64,000 nucleotides of DNA from Bacteroidales bacterium. GTDB lineage: Bacteria; Bacteroidota; Bacteroidia; Bacteroidales; Lentimicrobiaceae. The notes beneath the pieces are model-generated. The model did not search any database, had not been told where the DNA came from, and saw only the letters and a list, made by a program, of their open reading frames with translations. The translations under genes were made by a program, and so were the position numbers. The first letter of the stretch is position 1, and the number at the start of each line of letters is the position of its first letter. The stretch covers positions 62,001 through 126,000 of the forward strand of contig JADJEQ010000022.1 in the NCBI GenBank assembly GCA_016709025.1, written 5' to 3'. Below are positions 56,401-63,999 of this stretch, piece after piece.

Positions 56401-57123
56401 AGGAACACCAACACCACCTTCGCAGTATGAACCACCACCGGTTACGGTGAATACAGTGGGATCAACGCAGGTAACCTGGGGGTTTAAAACCGGGTTTTCG
56501 AGTACGAGGGCGTTAACACCCGGTACTACCGGCAACTGAACATTTGTACAGCCAGGATTGTACCATGCAAAACGGGTTGCATACGAAGGATTGGTTGCAC
56601 TGCTTGAGGTAAAAATAAAGTTAGGAGTTGAATTGGGAGCAAACGGAACAGAACTGGTAAACCTGAACCTGTTGGCACGGGTACCCGGAGCTACATTTGA
56701 AATAGGAAAGCCATCAAGACAACCAGGGGCAGCACGGCCGGCTATCCTGATCAGGCCTGAAGCCAGGGTGCTGGCACCATTTGGAGCCATTGATGATGGC
56801 AGGTCGGAGAAACCTTCAGCGTAAGGAAGCGCGATGGTCATTCCGGTGGTAGTTGCTGCACCGTCGAGAATCCCAAGATTGAAGTTAATTCCAAACTGGG
56901 CGGTAGCCATCGGAAGAAGCTGTGAAGGATCCGTGTCTAAAATGTAAAGATCAAACTCAATAACATTGTTGGTCCCTGCGGGCTGTACAATATTCGTCAT
57001 AGTAATCTGGAAATCAGTCTCAGCCAATGGTCCGTAGGGCCGCTGTGCACTGGTGTGGGCAAAGGAGAGGACCAATGCAAGCAAGGGTACCATCCTGAGC
57101 ATTCTGTTGAGTAGTTTTCTCAT
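53476..57123 (-). CDS. Giant T9SS-exported protein: cohesin-like domain, nine Cys-rich 46-aa repeats, type A sorting domain
   Basis: A 1215-residue protein. Signal peptide ~1-26 (SFAHTSAQ). Residues ~36-210 are the cohesin-like beta domain (FQITMTNIVQPAGTNNVIEFDLYILDTD, GLIRIAGRAAPGCLDGF). A ~90-residue Ig-like part follows (GGSYCEGGVGVPVGLDGSQVGVNY), shared in type with the 23011 gene. Residues ~309-723 are nine repeats of 46 residues (ESACDTYTWALNGQTYTVSGDYTYVVGCVTNILHLTITPS). Then a long beta-helix or LTD-like region (WNGSVSTDWFTAANWTPALVPCE, FHLISSPVD, GWNLLGNPFPSAIDWD) and a type A T9SS sorting domain (GEIRIFDMTGRELKDANMS ... GTYIVKVTTAQGTVNQKVYVK). Expected at the cell surface. A small Gly-rich gene follows. 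Confidence 0.85.
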   Translation of the reverse strand: MRKLLNRMLRMVPLLALVLSFAHTSAQRPYGPLAETDFQITMTNIVQPAGTNNVIEFDLYILDTDPSQLLPMATAQFGINFNLGILDGAATTTGMTIALPYAEGFSDLPSSMAPNGASTLASGLIRIAGRAAPGCLDGFPISNVAPGTRANRFRFTSSVPFAPNSTPNFIFTSSSATNPSYATRFAWYNPGCTNVQLPVVPGVNALVLENPVLNPQVTCVDPTVFTVTGGGSYCEGGVGVPVGLDGSQVGVNYAIVPGTLVVPGDGNPITFGNQLAGTYTVVATSDGTNPGLCLTPVNMTGGADVTATPVSTVEFTESACDTYTWALNGQTYTVSGDYTYVVGCVTNILHLTITPSSTMEHTESACDSYLWALNGETYYVSGDYTYFAGCVTHILHLTITPSSTVEFTESACDTYTWALNGVTYNTSGDYTYVVGCVTNILHLTITPSSTVEYTATACGSYIWDVNGMTYTASGDYTYVVGCVTNILHLTITPSSTVEFTEAACDSYTWSVNGMTYTASGDYTFVDGCVTYILHLTITPSGNNEYTVSACDSYFWAVSGLTYTASGNYTFVNGCSTNVLHLTITPSSTVEFTAAACDTYTWALNGMTYTASGDYTYVDGCVTSILHLTITTSSIVESTVAACDSYTWAVDGVTYYTSGDYTYVVGCVTNILHLTITPSSTVEETVVADDSYTWAVNGVTYTASGDYTFVDECVTYILHLTINVVVPCPVLSTWNGSVSTDWFTAANWTPALVPCETTSVTIPAGCPNYPTITPQPLNSVACLVTITNLTITDGASLIGQQYLCVLNDAVVERSIVNSNFHLISSPVDAVTFGDVFLPAYWFEVWAREYDEPSGDWVNRFIADNLNVGQGYSVQMTTAPQTATFTGMLNGYDVTRTLSNMNTSSDVNRVGWNLLGNPFPSAIDWDAFSTGAYDAQVAVWDQAGAGNYIYWNGTVGSLTNGIIPAQNGFFVKTATNGAALTIPMAAQVHSPMALYKDAVANALELRANGNNYYDATFVHFNSNATADFDNQYDAFKLEGLETAPQLYNMAAGYNLSINELPFEGNEVVNLGFKCGVAGTYSLNASGMESFNSSTPILLEDLKLNILQDLRLNPVYSFNYATNDSEARFKLHFKAATGIADPANSGIFVYSYEHTVVINNTTNLNGEIRIFDMTGRELKDANMSATSETRLPLQVAVGTYIVKVTTAQGTVNQKVYVK
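54955..56195 (-). repeat. Nine tandem 138-bp coding repeats with paired cysteines
   Basis: Nine in-frame units of 46 residues. Consensus positions: A-C-D-x-Y-x-W early, N-G-x-x-Y, S-G-x-Y-T, G-C near the end, then LHLTITPS. The two Cys of each unit probably pair. In the last unit the first Cys is lost (VADDSYTW) and GC is replaced by EC; unit 6 starts GNNEYT instead of STVEFT. Confidence 0.9.
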
Positions 57124-57188
57124 AATTGTTGTTTTTGGGTTATTGATTTGTATTGATTGATTTCTAATTGGTGTTCTTATATTTAATT

Positions 57189-57223
57189 AAAAGGAAACTC
57201 CCGGTTACAGGGAGTTTCCTTTT
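57189..57223 (-). terminator. Terminator of the 57.2-61.6 kb gene
   Basis: A perfect 14-bp stem (57189-57202 with 57210-57223) with a 7-base loop, 8 bases past the stop on the minus strand. Confidence 0.88.
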
Positions 57224-57231
57224 TATAGGTA

Positions 57232-60200
57232 CTATGGGTGAGATGAACCAATGTAATTGAACTGATTGTTGTCAATTATGGTTCCGTCGCCTGAGTCAAT
57301 GATTGCATCTCCGTTTATGTCTGTTGGGACGTAACCGGAAACATAGTTAAACTGGTCGTTGTCAAACGGGGTTACATCACCACCATCGACCGATCCATCC
57401 TGATTTACATCACCACCAAAGATGGCATATCCGCCGTCAATCATAAGCAACAGGTTGCCGCCGTATACATCAGCTGGGGTAGCAAAACTCTGGTTAACAA
57501 CATCAAGGGCAAACGAAACAGGGTTTGCAGTGGTAGTTTCAACCGAGTTGCGGTGTTTGACTGTAATATAATAATCACCGTTTAACGCAGCAGGAATATC
57601 AGTTACAGTGGCGGAGCCGGTTAAACTGAGCAATACAACAGAAGAGTGCTCAATGATGCTGTAATCGACGCTATTGCGCAGTTCTACTGTGATTTCATCG
57701 GCATTGCCCGGGAATTGCGGTGCAAGTTCATTGTATGCTTCGTTGAGTAAACCGCCACCGGCATAAAGACCTTCAAGCAATACGGAAGTAAGGTTGAGGG
57801 TTTTGAAAGCAGGAGGGGCAGTAATTGAAATATCATCAACAAGCATATACCACATATCAGCATCGCTGTAACCATGCCATCCAACATAATAGACTCCGGC
57901 TGTTGTAATGGTGATCTCACCAGTGCCCTCTGCGTAAACAGAACTATTAATGTTGTTGTTGTCAAATATTGCAGCGCTCGTCATACCGGCAGCATTTGGT
58001 GCAGAACCAAATTTTACTTCAAGTGCTTCAGGATATGATCCGGAACTTCTGTACCAGAAACTAACACTGTAAGTGCCTGGAACAAGGTTTAAACCTGGAG
58101 AGAAGAACCAGTCATCCATGGCAAGTGCTCCGTTGTATCCTATACGCATTGCATTGGGAAGAGACCTTGGACTACTTGTAGATGTCACCCATTGAATTGC
58201 ATCTGCATTGTTGTTGGTAACTGTAATACATGCAGGAATAGCGGGTGCAATTACACCATCAAAGTTTTCAACATACGGAAGGTCGATGGAACCACATGCA
58301 GTATAGAAGTCTTTGGCAACTGACCAGTCACTGTCTTCTGCACATTTTGCTCTCACATAAAATTTATAATGAGTTGAAGCATCTAATCCGGTAACAGTGT
58401 ATGGATTTGAACCCACAGCAGAATGTGTAGGTACACCAGTTGGTGTTTGGTCAAAACCGATAACCTCAAGATCCCATGAGGTTGCAGTACCGACTTCTGT
58501 CCATCCAAGGTCAGCCATTGTGGTTGTCATTCCTGTTGCAGTCAATCCGGTTGGAACAGGACATGATGGCAGCGGAGTAAATGACAGATTTAATGTGAAA
58601 TCTGTATAATCTGGTGTTGGCCAGGTTGAAACTATTGCGAAATATGAACCAGGTTGTACAAGAACACCTGCGAAGGAACCTCCTAATGAGCCACTGCCTA
58701 AGGCCAGACGGGCAGCAGGTGTGGTTGGGTTAGGACAATCCTGAACAATGATAACGCCTGCCCAGTCGCCTACAACGCTTCCGCTCAAATGTCCGGCTTC
58801 TGTAATGTTGAATTGTGCCACAAAATCATAGCCGTTAAGGTACGAAGTTGCAGGAGTAACCCATGATGAAAGATAATCATTTCCATAGGCCAGAGTATTG
58901 TCAAAATAATCCACCAAAGGAAGAGTCACCGGATAAGGATTTTCGCAGGTAGATCCGGGAGGACTTAAGTAACCGGCACCTGTGAGAGATACAACAGTTG
59001 TTCCGGCACTACTTACAACGTTTAAGTCGGCAATTTTGGGGCCGGCTGTGGTTGGTGTAAAGGCTACACTTACAGTTACCGACTGCCCGGTGGTAAGACT
59101 TACCGGATAAGTATTAAGGTCTGTCAGAATAAACTGACTCATGTCGGCACCGGTTAATGAAACAGCAGGATTTACAGTGAGTGTTCCTCCACCGGTGTTT
59201 GTAATGGTAAATACCTGTGAAGATGAACTTCCTATGTTAACAGTCCCAAAATTCTTTGAACCGGGAGTTACACTTAAAAATGGTGAAGCCGGAGCTGCGG
59301 TAACATTTACCGTATAGTCTTCAAAAGTGCCATATGATCCAGTGTAGCATGGTGTTATTACTCCAAAATCAATTCCTCCGATCCTCATCCTGTGATTTCC
59401 CAATGGGGCTGTGAGAGGAACAACAAATGAAGCCTCTAGAGTTGTAGGATTATCTGCTAAGGAAGTACCGGAATAAACTTCTTCAGTGGCATCAAAGAAA
59501 AAGTCATCATTCCAGTCAATCCAGATCTTGGTATCATAGGTAAAGCCTGTTTCAAAAGTAATGTAAACAGGAATTGTTGCTACTTGCTGAACATCCCCGA
59601 TCAGGGAAGAATAATCACCGTAATTACCTGTTTCAGCGCCTGTTGTATTGTTCACAGTGCTGAAGGTAATATTGGTAATACCCAAATCATCTACTGAAGT
59701 AGGTGCAGGTGTGCAATACGCTGTAACAGCTTCAGAAGTCAGGGTAGCATAATACTGGTTGTCGTTACCACAGGCAACAAGTCCTGTAAACTGAGGACCA
59801 ACCCATACAGCATAAGTACCAGGTCCGAGTTGAGTTGTAACTGAGGCTGTAACACCGGCTAATGCAGTTCCGGCAGCAATTACCGAAGCCGGGCATGGGT
59901 AAGTTACAAAAAGAAGTTGTAAGTCGAAGTCTGCCTTACCGGTAAATGTTACCTGTCTGGCTTCGGTTAGCGTAAATGAATACCAGTCAGAGTCACGGGT
60001 AGAACCATCAAAATAGGAAGTACCACAAACTGTCTGACCTACCGCTATAGTTTCGTATGTTTGATTTCCTGGTAACACATTGTTACATGCATTGTTGGTT
60101 GAGTCACCACAGATTTCAATTTCGGCAATTGCTCCGATAGGGCACTCAATGTTGGTGGCGAAATTAACCGGACCAGCCCATGCTGAACCACAGTCAGACT

Positions 60201-61584
60201 GTGCATAGAACTGGTATGCAGTTGCTGCAGAAAGCCCTGTTGCTGTTACTGAATTTGTAACGGGGCTATCTTTGAATATGTGTTGTTCGTTTCCGGGGGT
60301 AAATCCAGGTAAACCTACTTCAACAAGCCAGCCAGTTTCAGTACCTCCTGCTGTCCAGCCAAGGTCGGCAGTGGTGGTAGTTTTATTGCTAACTGTTAGT
60401 GCTGAAGGAGGAGGGCAAAGTTCAGGAGTAACATTATAAGTAATCCAATAATGCTTATCACATGGATTGTCTATATAAGAAGGTACACTTACAAAAAACC
60501 AGTAGGTCCCGGCGCTTAGAACGCCCATATCAAGGAATGTCTGGGAACAGGGGCCTGCTGTATTGTTTGGTGAAATGCTTGTGACCAATGCACAATCCGG
60601 AGCCCCGGGGGTAAATGTTCCTGTAATGTAACCATAGATAATCGCTATATCAGAATTAGCGGACAGAACTACACTTGAGGCCGAAGTAAGGACCAATTCA
60701 TACCAGTCGGTATCGCGGGTTCCTGTTGTTGACCACATTGTTCCTGAAAAAGATCCACCGGTTGAAGGAATTGTTTCCCAGGTTTCGGTGCCGGCAGCCA
60801 TATTGCAACCACCATTGGCATCTGCGCCACAGGCTTCACTTTCGGCTATAGCACCCACTGGAGGTATAATATCAACACCCCATACGCATGGTGGCGGAGG
60901 AGTAAATTCGCGGATTTCCAGATTGTAATTGCCAAAGTCAGTACCACTATATCCGTCAATAACAATATAGTATGTGTTCCCACCTGTCAGTGATGCTTCT
61001 TCAATTTTTGAAACCCATTGTCCGCAAGGATCACCGGATGCAGTATAAAAATCATCGCTACATGCGAACGGTGTGCCGGGAGTTGCAGCATTTTCATAAA
61101 CGAAAACTTTTGTATCGTAAGAAGAGCCACATAAATCGATGTCAACCATTATATCAGCAGCGGGTGTGTAAGCATAAACCACATCTGGCGCAGTACTGCC
61201 GGTGTAAGGACAGTCCTCGTTGTAATCATTGGCGTAGCCTGAAGTTGTTCCGCTGGAGGTAATAGGCAAGGCTCCGGTCAGGACAAAAGCGGTAGCTATA
61301 TTCTCTCCACCTTGCAGGGGAGCAAGCGGGTTTATGGTTGTTTCGGGTAAGGATTTAACATTTACCTTTTTAACCTTTTTCTCTAAAATATTACTTACGC
61401 TTAAGAGTTCCCTGCTTTGATTCGTAATGGCAACGTTAATTGCCATCGGAGCAAGGGGACTTTGAGTCTGAACATTTACAGGAGCTTTGCTACCGGTATT
61501 TATCATACCTACAGTAGATTTTTCCTGGGTCATACCAGCGGTCCACAGCAATAGTAAAATTAACAAAGTGAAGAGTTTTCTCAT
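57232..61584 (-). CDS. Giant exported adhesin-like protein with PPC, FN3, GEVED and dockerin-like modules
   Basis: A 1450-residue protein. Signal peptide ~1-19 (LLLWTAGMTQ). Domains in order: PPC-like (~95-230, YVYENAATPGTP, YYIVIDGYSG), a second PPC-like region with a 'MAAGTETWETIPSTGG' motif, FN3 (~393-475, SALTVSNKTTTTADLGW), another PPC-like region (~480-600), GEVED (~605-760, IWIDWNDDFFFDATEEV, GTFEDYTVNV), choice-of-anchor D (~762-870, VTPGSKNFGTVNIGSSS), a further PPC-like part, FN3 (~995-1085), a MAM/choice-of-anchor J domain (~1088-1255, YVENFDGVIAPAIPACITV) and the beta plus dockerin module ending YIGSSHP with loops DVNQDGSVDGGD and DINGDAIIDSGD (note Ala for Gly in the second loop). 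No catalytic domain is visible; likely a binding or structural protein. Confidence 0.82.
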   Translation of the reverse strand: MRKLFTLLILLLLWTAGMTQEKSTVGMINTGSKAPVNVQTQSPLAPMAINVAITNQSRELLSVSNILEKKVKKVNVKSLPETTINPLAPLQGGENIATAFVLTGALPITSSGTTSGYANDYNEDCPYTGSTAPDVVYAYTPAADIMVDIDLCGSSYDTKVFVYENAATPGTPFACSDDFYTASGDPCGQWVSKIEEASLTGGNTYYIVIDGYSGTDFGNYNLEIREFTPPPPCVWGVDIIPPVGAIAESEACGADANGGCNMAAGTETWETIPSTGGSFSGTMWSTTGTRDTDWYELVLTSASSVVLSANSDIAIIYGYITGTFTPGAPDCALVTSISPNNTAGPCSQTFLDMGVLSAGTYWFFVSVPSYIDNPCDKHYWITYNVTPELCPPPSALTVSNKTTTTADLGWTAGGTETGWLVEVGLPGFTPGNEQHIFKDSPVTNSVTATGLSAATAYQFYAQSDCGSAWAGPVNFATNIECPIGAIAEIEICGDSTNNACNNVLPGNQTYETIAVGQTVCGTSYFDGSTRDSDWYSFTLTEARQVTFTGKADFDLQLLFVTYPCPASVIAAGTALAGVTASVTTQLGPGTYAVWVGPQFTGLVACGNDNQYYATLTSEAVTAYCTPAPTSVDDLGITNITFSTVNNTTGAETGNYGDYSSLIGDVQQVATIPVYITFETGFTYDTKIWIDWNDDFFFDATEEVYSGTSLADNPTTLEASFVVPLTAPLGNHRMRIGGIDFGVITPCYTGSYGTFEDYTVNVTAAPASPFLSVTPGSKNFGTVNIGSSSSQVFTITNTGGGTLTVNPAVSLTGADMSQFILTDLNTYPVSLTTGQSVTVSVAFTPTTAGPKIADLNVVSSAGTTVVSLTGAGYLSPPGSTCENPYPVTLPLVDYFDNTLAYGNDYLSSWVTPATSYLNGYDFVAQFNITEAGHLSGSVVGDWAGVIIVQDCPNPTTPAARLALGSGSLGGSFAGVLVQPGSYFAIVSTWPTPDYTDFTLNLSFTPLPSCPVPTGLTATGMTTTMADLGWTEVGTATSWDLEVIGFDQTPTGVPTHSAVGSNPYTVTGLDASTHYKFYVRAKCAEDSDWSVAKDFYTACGSIDLPYVENFDGVIAPAIPACITVTNNNADAIQWVTSTSSPRSLPNAMRIGYNGALAMDDWFFSPGLNLVPGTYSVSFWYRSSGSYPEALEVKFGSAPNAAGMTSAAIFDNNNINSSVYAEGTGEITITTAGVYYVGWHGYSDADMWYMLVDDISITAPPAFKTLNLTSVLLEGLYAGGGLLNEAYNELAPQFPGNADEITVELRNSVDYSIIEHSSVVLLSLTGSATVTDIPAALNGDYYITVKHRNSVETTTANPVSFALDVVNQSFATPADVYGGNLLLMIDGGYAIFGGDVNQDGSVDGGDVTPFDNDQFNYVSGYVPTDINGDAIIDSGDGTIIDNNQFNYIGSSHP

Positions 61585-62958
61585 AACAATTTGGTTTTGG
61601 GTTAGTGATTGAATTGATTATATTTAAACTACTGAAATTCAAGAAATTAAATGATTTTGTTACTTGAAGTGTTCTGAGTAGTTCGGGTGCCGGCCAGAGC
61701 GTATGTTAATTTAGTTTTGTTTTCTAGTTGATATATAGTTACTTATGAGATATTGCATTGTGGCCGGTATATAGCTTTTTGAGTGAAGCTAAAGTACAGT
61801 GCTGATTATAGCTATGCAACCGATATTGGTACAGATTTATGAATCCGGTCATATTGATCTGAATTCTTAATTTCAAACTTGCTGGAGCCAACTGAGCCGG
61901 CTTCTTTACTCCATTTGCAATAGCGAACACATGAAAGGTTTAAAATATTGACTAATAGACATTTGTATATATGAAACAATTGTATCTTTTAAAATCTTCG
62001 ATTCAACATTTATGTAAACAGAGAAAATTACTTTTTAAGCATCTGGAACGCTATGGTTACAGCAATTACAGGAATTGTAGTTTTTAATTTTTGTGCAATA
62101 TATTATCATTAATATTTCAGTTTAATAAAATGTATATTATGTTGGTTTCTTTAAGGAAAGTGAATTGGTAAAGACAGACATTGCTGTTTTATTCAAAACT
62201 CTTTTAATAATAAGGAATTGATGAGGGATATTGAATCATTTTATGTTTCCAGGGCAATTGATTTTAACAGGATTGATTGCCTGTTTGAGTGCAAAATTCA
62301 ATTAGCAGGCCCATTTTTCTTTCTTTCCTTTATTGACAAGGGTTTTAGAAAAATTTGGGGGACGCAACAGGCCAAAAGAGATCCCAATGTTTATTAACTC
62401 TTCATTGTGGGTAGCTGTTCAGGTTGTCGTGATATGGGTTTATTGATAATTAAATAATTGTATATCAGTAATATAGGTACTTTGTAATAAGTTGGGTATT
62501 TTTGCTTTGTGCCGTTTGAAAAGTTTGAAATTATAAATTGAAGTCGTTTATTTCAATTTACGATTTCGAACTTTTGTATTGTTTTCGATCGCTTAACCGG
62601 GTTAGTCCGTTTGTTGATTATTATATAAGTGCATGATAATTAGATTGATGAGTTTATTTATTTTGAAAATAGCCTCTATTTGTTCATTTTTCACTGTTTA
62701 GAGGATGAGTTCGTATTTCTTAAGTAAATTTTGTTTTTAGAAGCTACCAAGGCGTATGAACCTGCTTAAAAAAGTGCATTCATCCCTATGAGTTTATCCT
62801 TTTAGTACATAAAATTGATTAAAATCGCATGGCTCACATCCAGGTAAAGTTTGTGTGAAAGTCAGTTCAGAAAGATGTATGGTGCTCTCTGCTTCCCAAT
62901 TTACGCGTCTCTCCCGACGCAGCTTCCCACAAACCAGCATGTGCAAATCATCCGAAAT

Positions 62959-62976
62959 GCGCAGCGGGTTTCGATG
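62959..62976 (+). repeat. 18-base direct repeat, copy 1
   Basis: GCGCAGCGGGTTTCGATG occurs here and again at 63065-63082, 106 bases apart, in a patch richer in G and C than its flanks. There is no associated inverted repeat or transposase. It could be a relic of an insertion or of a lost gene. Confidence 0.7.
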
Positions 62977-63064
62977 AATGCTTCCATGGCTCCGGATTAC
63001 CCGGTTTGCGCACGTCATCAAACCCGTGTTCACGATAACATGCATGCACGAATCTTTAATCTCT

Positions 63065-63082
63065 GCGCAGCGGGTTTCGATG
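63065..63082 (+). repeat. 18-base direct repeat, copy 2
   Basis: Exact second copy of the repeat at 62959-62976. Both copies are preceded by similar sequence only at the immediate GC-rich core. Confidence 0.7.
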
Positions 63083-63320
63083 TTAGTTTCCCCTTCTCCA
63101 TATGAAGGATGCGATTTTTTTATAAGTCAGGAGTCATTTCTTTTTGGCTCCCGGGCAAGTGTCGGGAGAAAGACTCAGGCGTTGGACCATCAGCCTGAAG
63201 CCAGGAGAAGGAACGGGAAATTCTGGCTTGTAAAAGAAGTGAAGTTCCTATTATGGAAGAATTGAATATTTTACAGCGATCAGTGCATTCGGAATGGATA
63301 ATCACTTCCTTAATTTGAAA

Positions 63321-63348
63321 AAAAGCCCGGACTTTCGCCCGGGCTTTT
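63321..63348 (-). terminator. Terminator of the second small Gly-rich gene
   Basis: A 10-bp stem (63321-63330 with 63339-63348), 8-base loop, 12 bases past the stop of the 63361-63600 gene; a TTTCAAATT stretch follows on the minus strand. This terminator differs in sequence from the one below the first copy of the gene, so the duplication ends between them. Confidence 0.85.
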
Positions 63349-63360
63349 TCATACCGATGA

Positions 63361-63600
63361 CTATAATTCTCCGACCTTATTCCTTGCGTCGAAGACTTTC
63401 TTCATGCCATAGCCTGCTGCCATAGAGAGCAGAAGAACGATACCACCGCCGATGGGAGCGGTTCCGCCACCGCCACCGATGGGATCACCACCAACGGGAG
63501 TGCCGTTGCCATTTCCTCCCGGAGCTGGCTGGCCAAACATAAACAATGGCGCTGCTATAAAAGCTCCTGATACGATTATCTGAACGATTCTTTTTTTCAT
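63361..63600 (-). CDS. Second copy of the small exported Gly-rich PID-CTERM-like protein
   Basis: A 79-residue paralogue of the 53143-53379 protein, identical apart from about ten changes (for example AAPLFMFGQPAPGG for VAPLFMFAQPNPGG, and a GEL C-terminus). Signal peptide ~1-24, Gly-rich middle (PVGGDPIGGGGGTAPIGGG), hydrophobic anchor (GIVLLLSMAAGYG) and basic end (MKKVFDARNK). The pattern resembles PID-CTERM sorting signals. It lies 96 bases below the end of a T9SS gene, the same order as the first copy. Conservation of the coding sequence after duplication suggests it is kept for function. Confidence 0.7.
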   Translation of the reverse strand: MKKRIVQIIVSGAFIAAPLFMFGQPAPGGNGNGTPVGGDPIGGGGGTAPIGGGIVLLLSMAAGYGMKKVFDARNKVGEL

Positions 63601-63620
63601 TTAAATGATTTTTTGAGTTT

Positions 63621-63999
63621 GGTTTATGAGTTTGTTGTTAACAAAAGGTCTGATTAACTCCCCCCTTGGTGAAAGGGGGAGCTGCATCAGTAAAACCTAT
63701 TTTACATAAACCTTTTGATTAACAGTGCCCTGGGCAGTAGTAACCTTCACGATGTAGGTACCAACAGCAACCTGCAAAGGAAGGCGGGTTTCTGAGGTAG
63801 CGCTCATGTTGGCATCTTTCAGTTCACGACCGGTCATGTCGAAAATCCTGATTTCGCCATTGAGGTTGGTGGTGTTGTTGATAACCACGGTGTGCTCATA
63901 GCTGTATACAAAGATTCCGCTGTTGGCAGGATCAGCAATGCCTGTAGCTGCCTTGAAGTGCAGTTTGAAACGGGCTTCGCTGTCGTTGGTAGTGTAGTT
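63621..63999 (-). repeat. Recent segmental duplication of 53401-53779
   Basis: Aligned base by base with 53401-53779, I count 8 mismatches over 379 positions and no gap. It covers the spacer, its hairpin and the T9SS C-terminal coding part. It extends, with lower similarity, over the small gene below and must continue past the window edge. Confidence 0.9.
63658..63681 (-). promoter_or_regulatory. Hairpin between the partial T9SS gene and the small gene (copy 2)
   Basis: CTCCCCC/GGGGGAG, a 7-bp stem (63658-63664 with 63675-63681). It is the copy of the hairpin at 53435-53462, shortened by one base change. No T-run follows it on the minus strand. Confidence 0.5.

Larger units (their letters stand above)
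61585..63360. other. 1.8-kb AT-rich region without a convincing gene
   Basis: A 1776-base stretch upstream of the 57232 gene. It is AT-rich to about 62820, then has a mixed-composition patch from about 62850 to 63230 that stands out from its surroundings. Short frames on both strands here look accidental. The patch holds an 18-base direct repeat (62959-62976 and 63065-63082). No tRNA, Rfam-like structure or promoter with both elements was recognised. A terminator for the small gene at 63361 closes the region. Confidence 0.5.

Noticed and set aside
62794..63265. Short overlapping open frames on both strands in the 62.8-63.3 kb patch
   Set aside because: They overlap each other, have no recognisable domain, and lack promoter or start evidence; treated as accidental.
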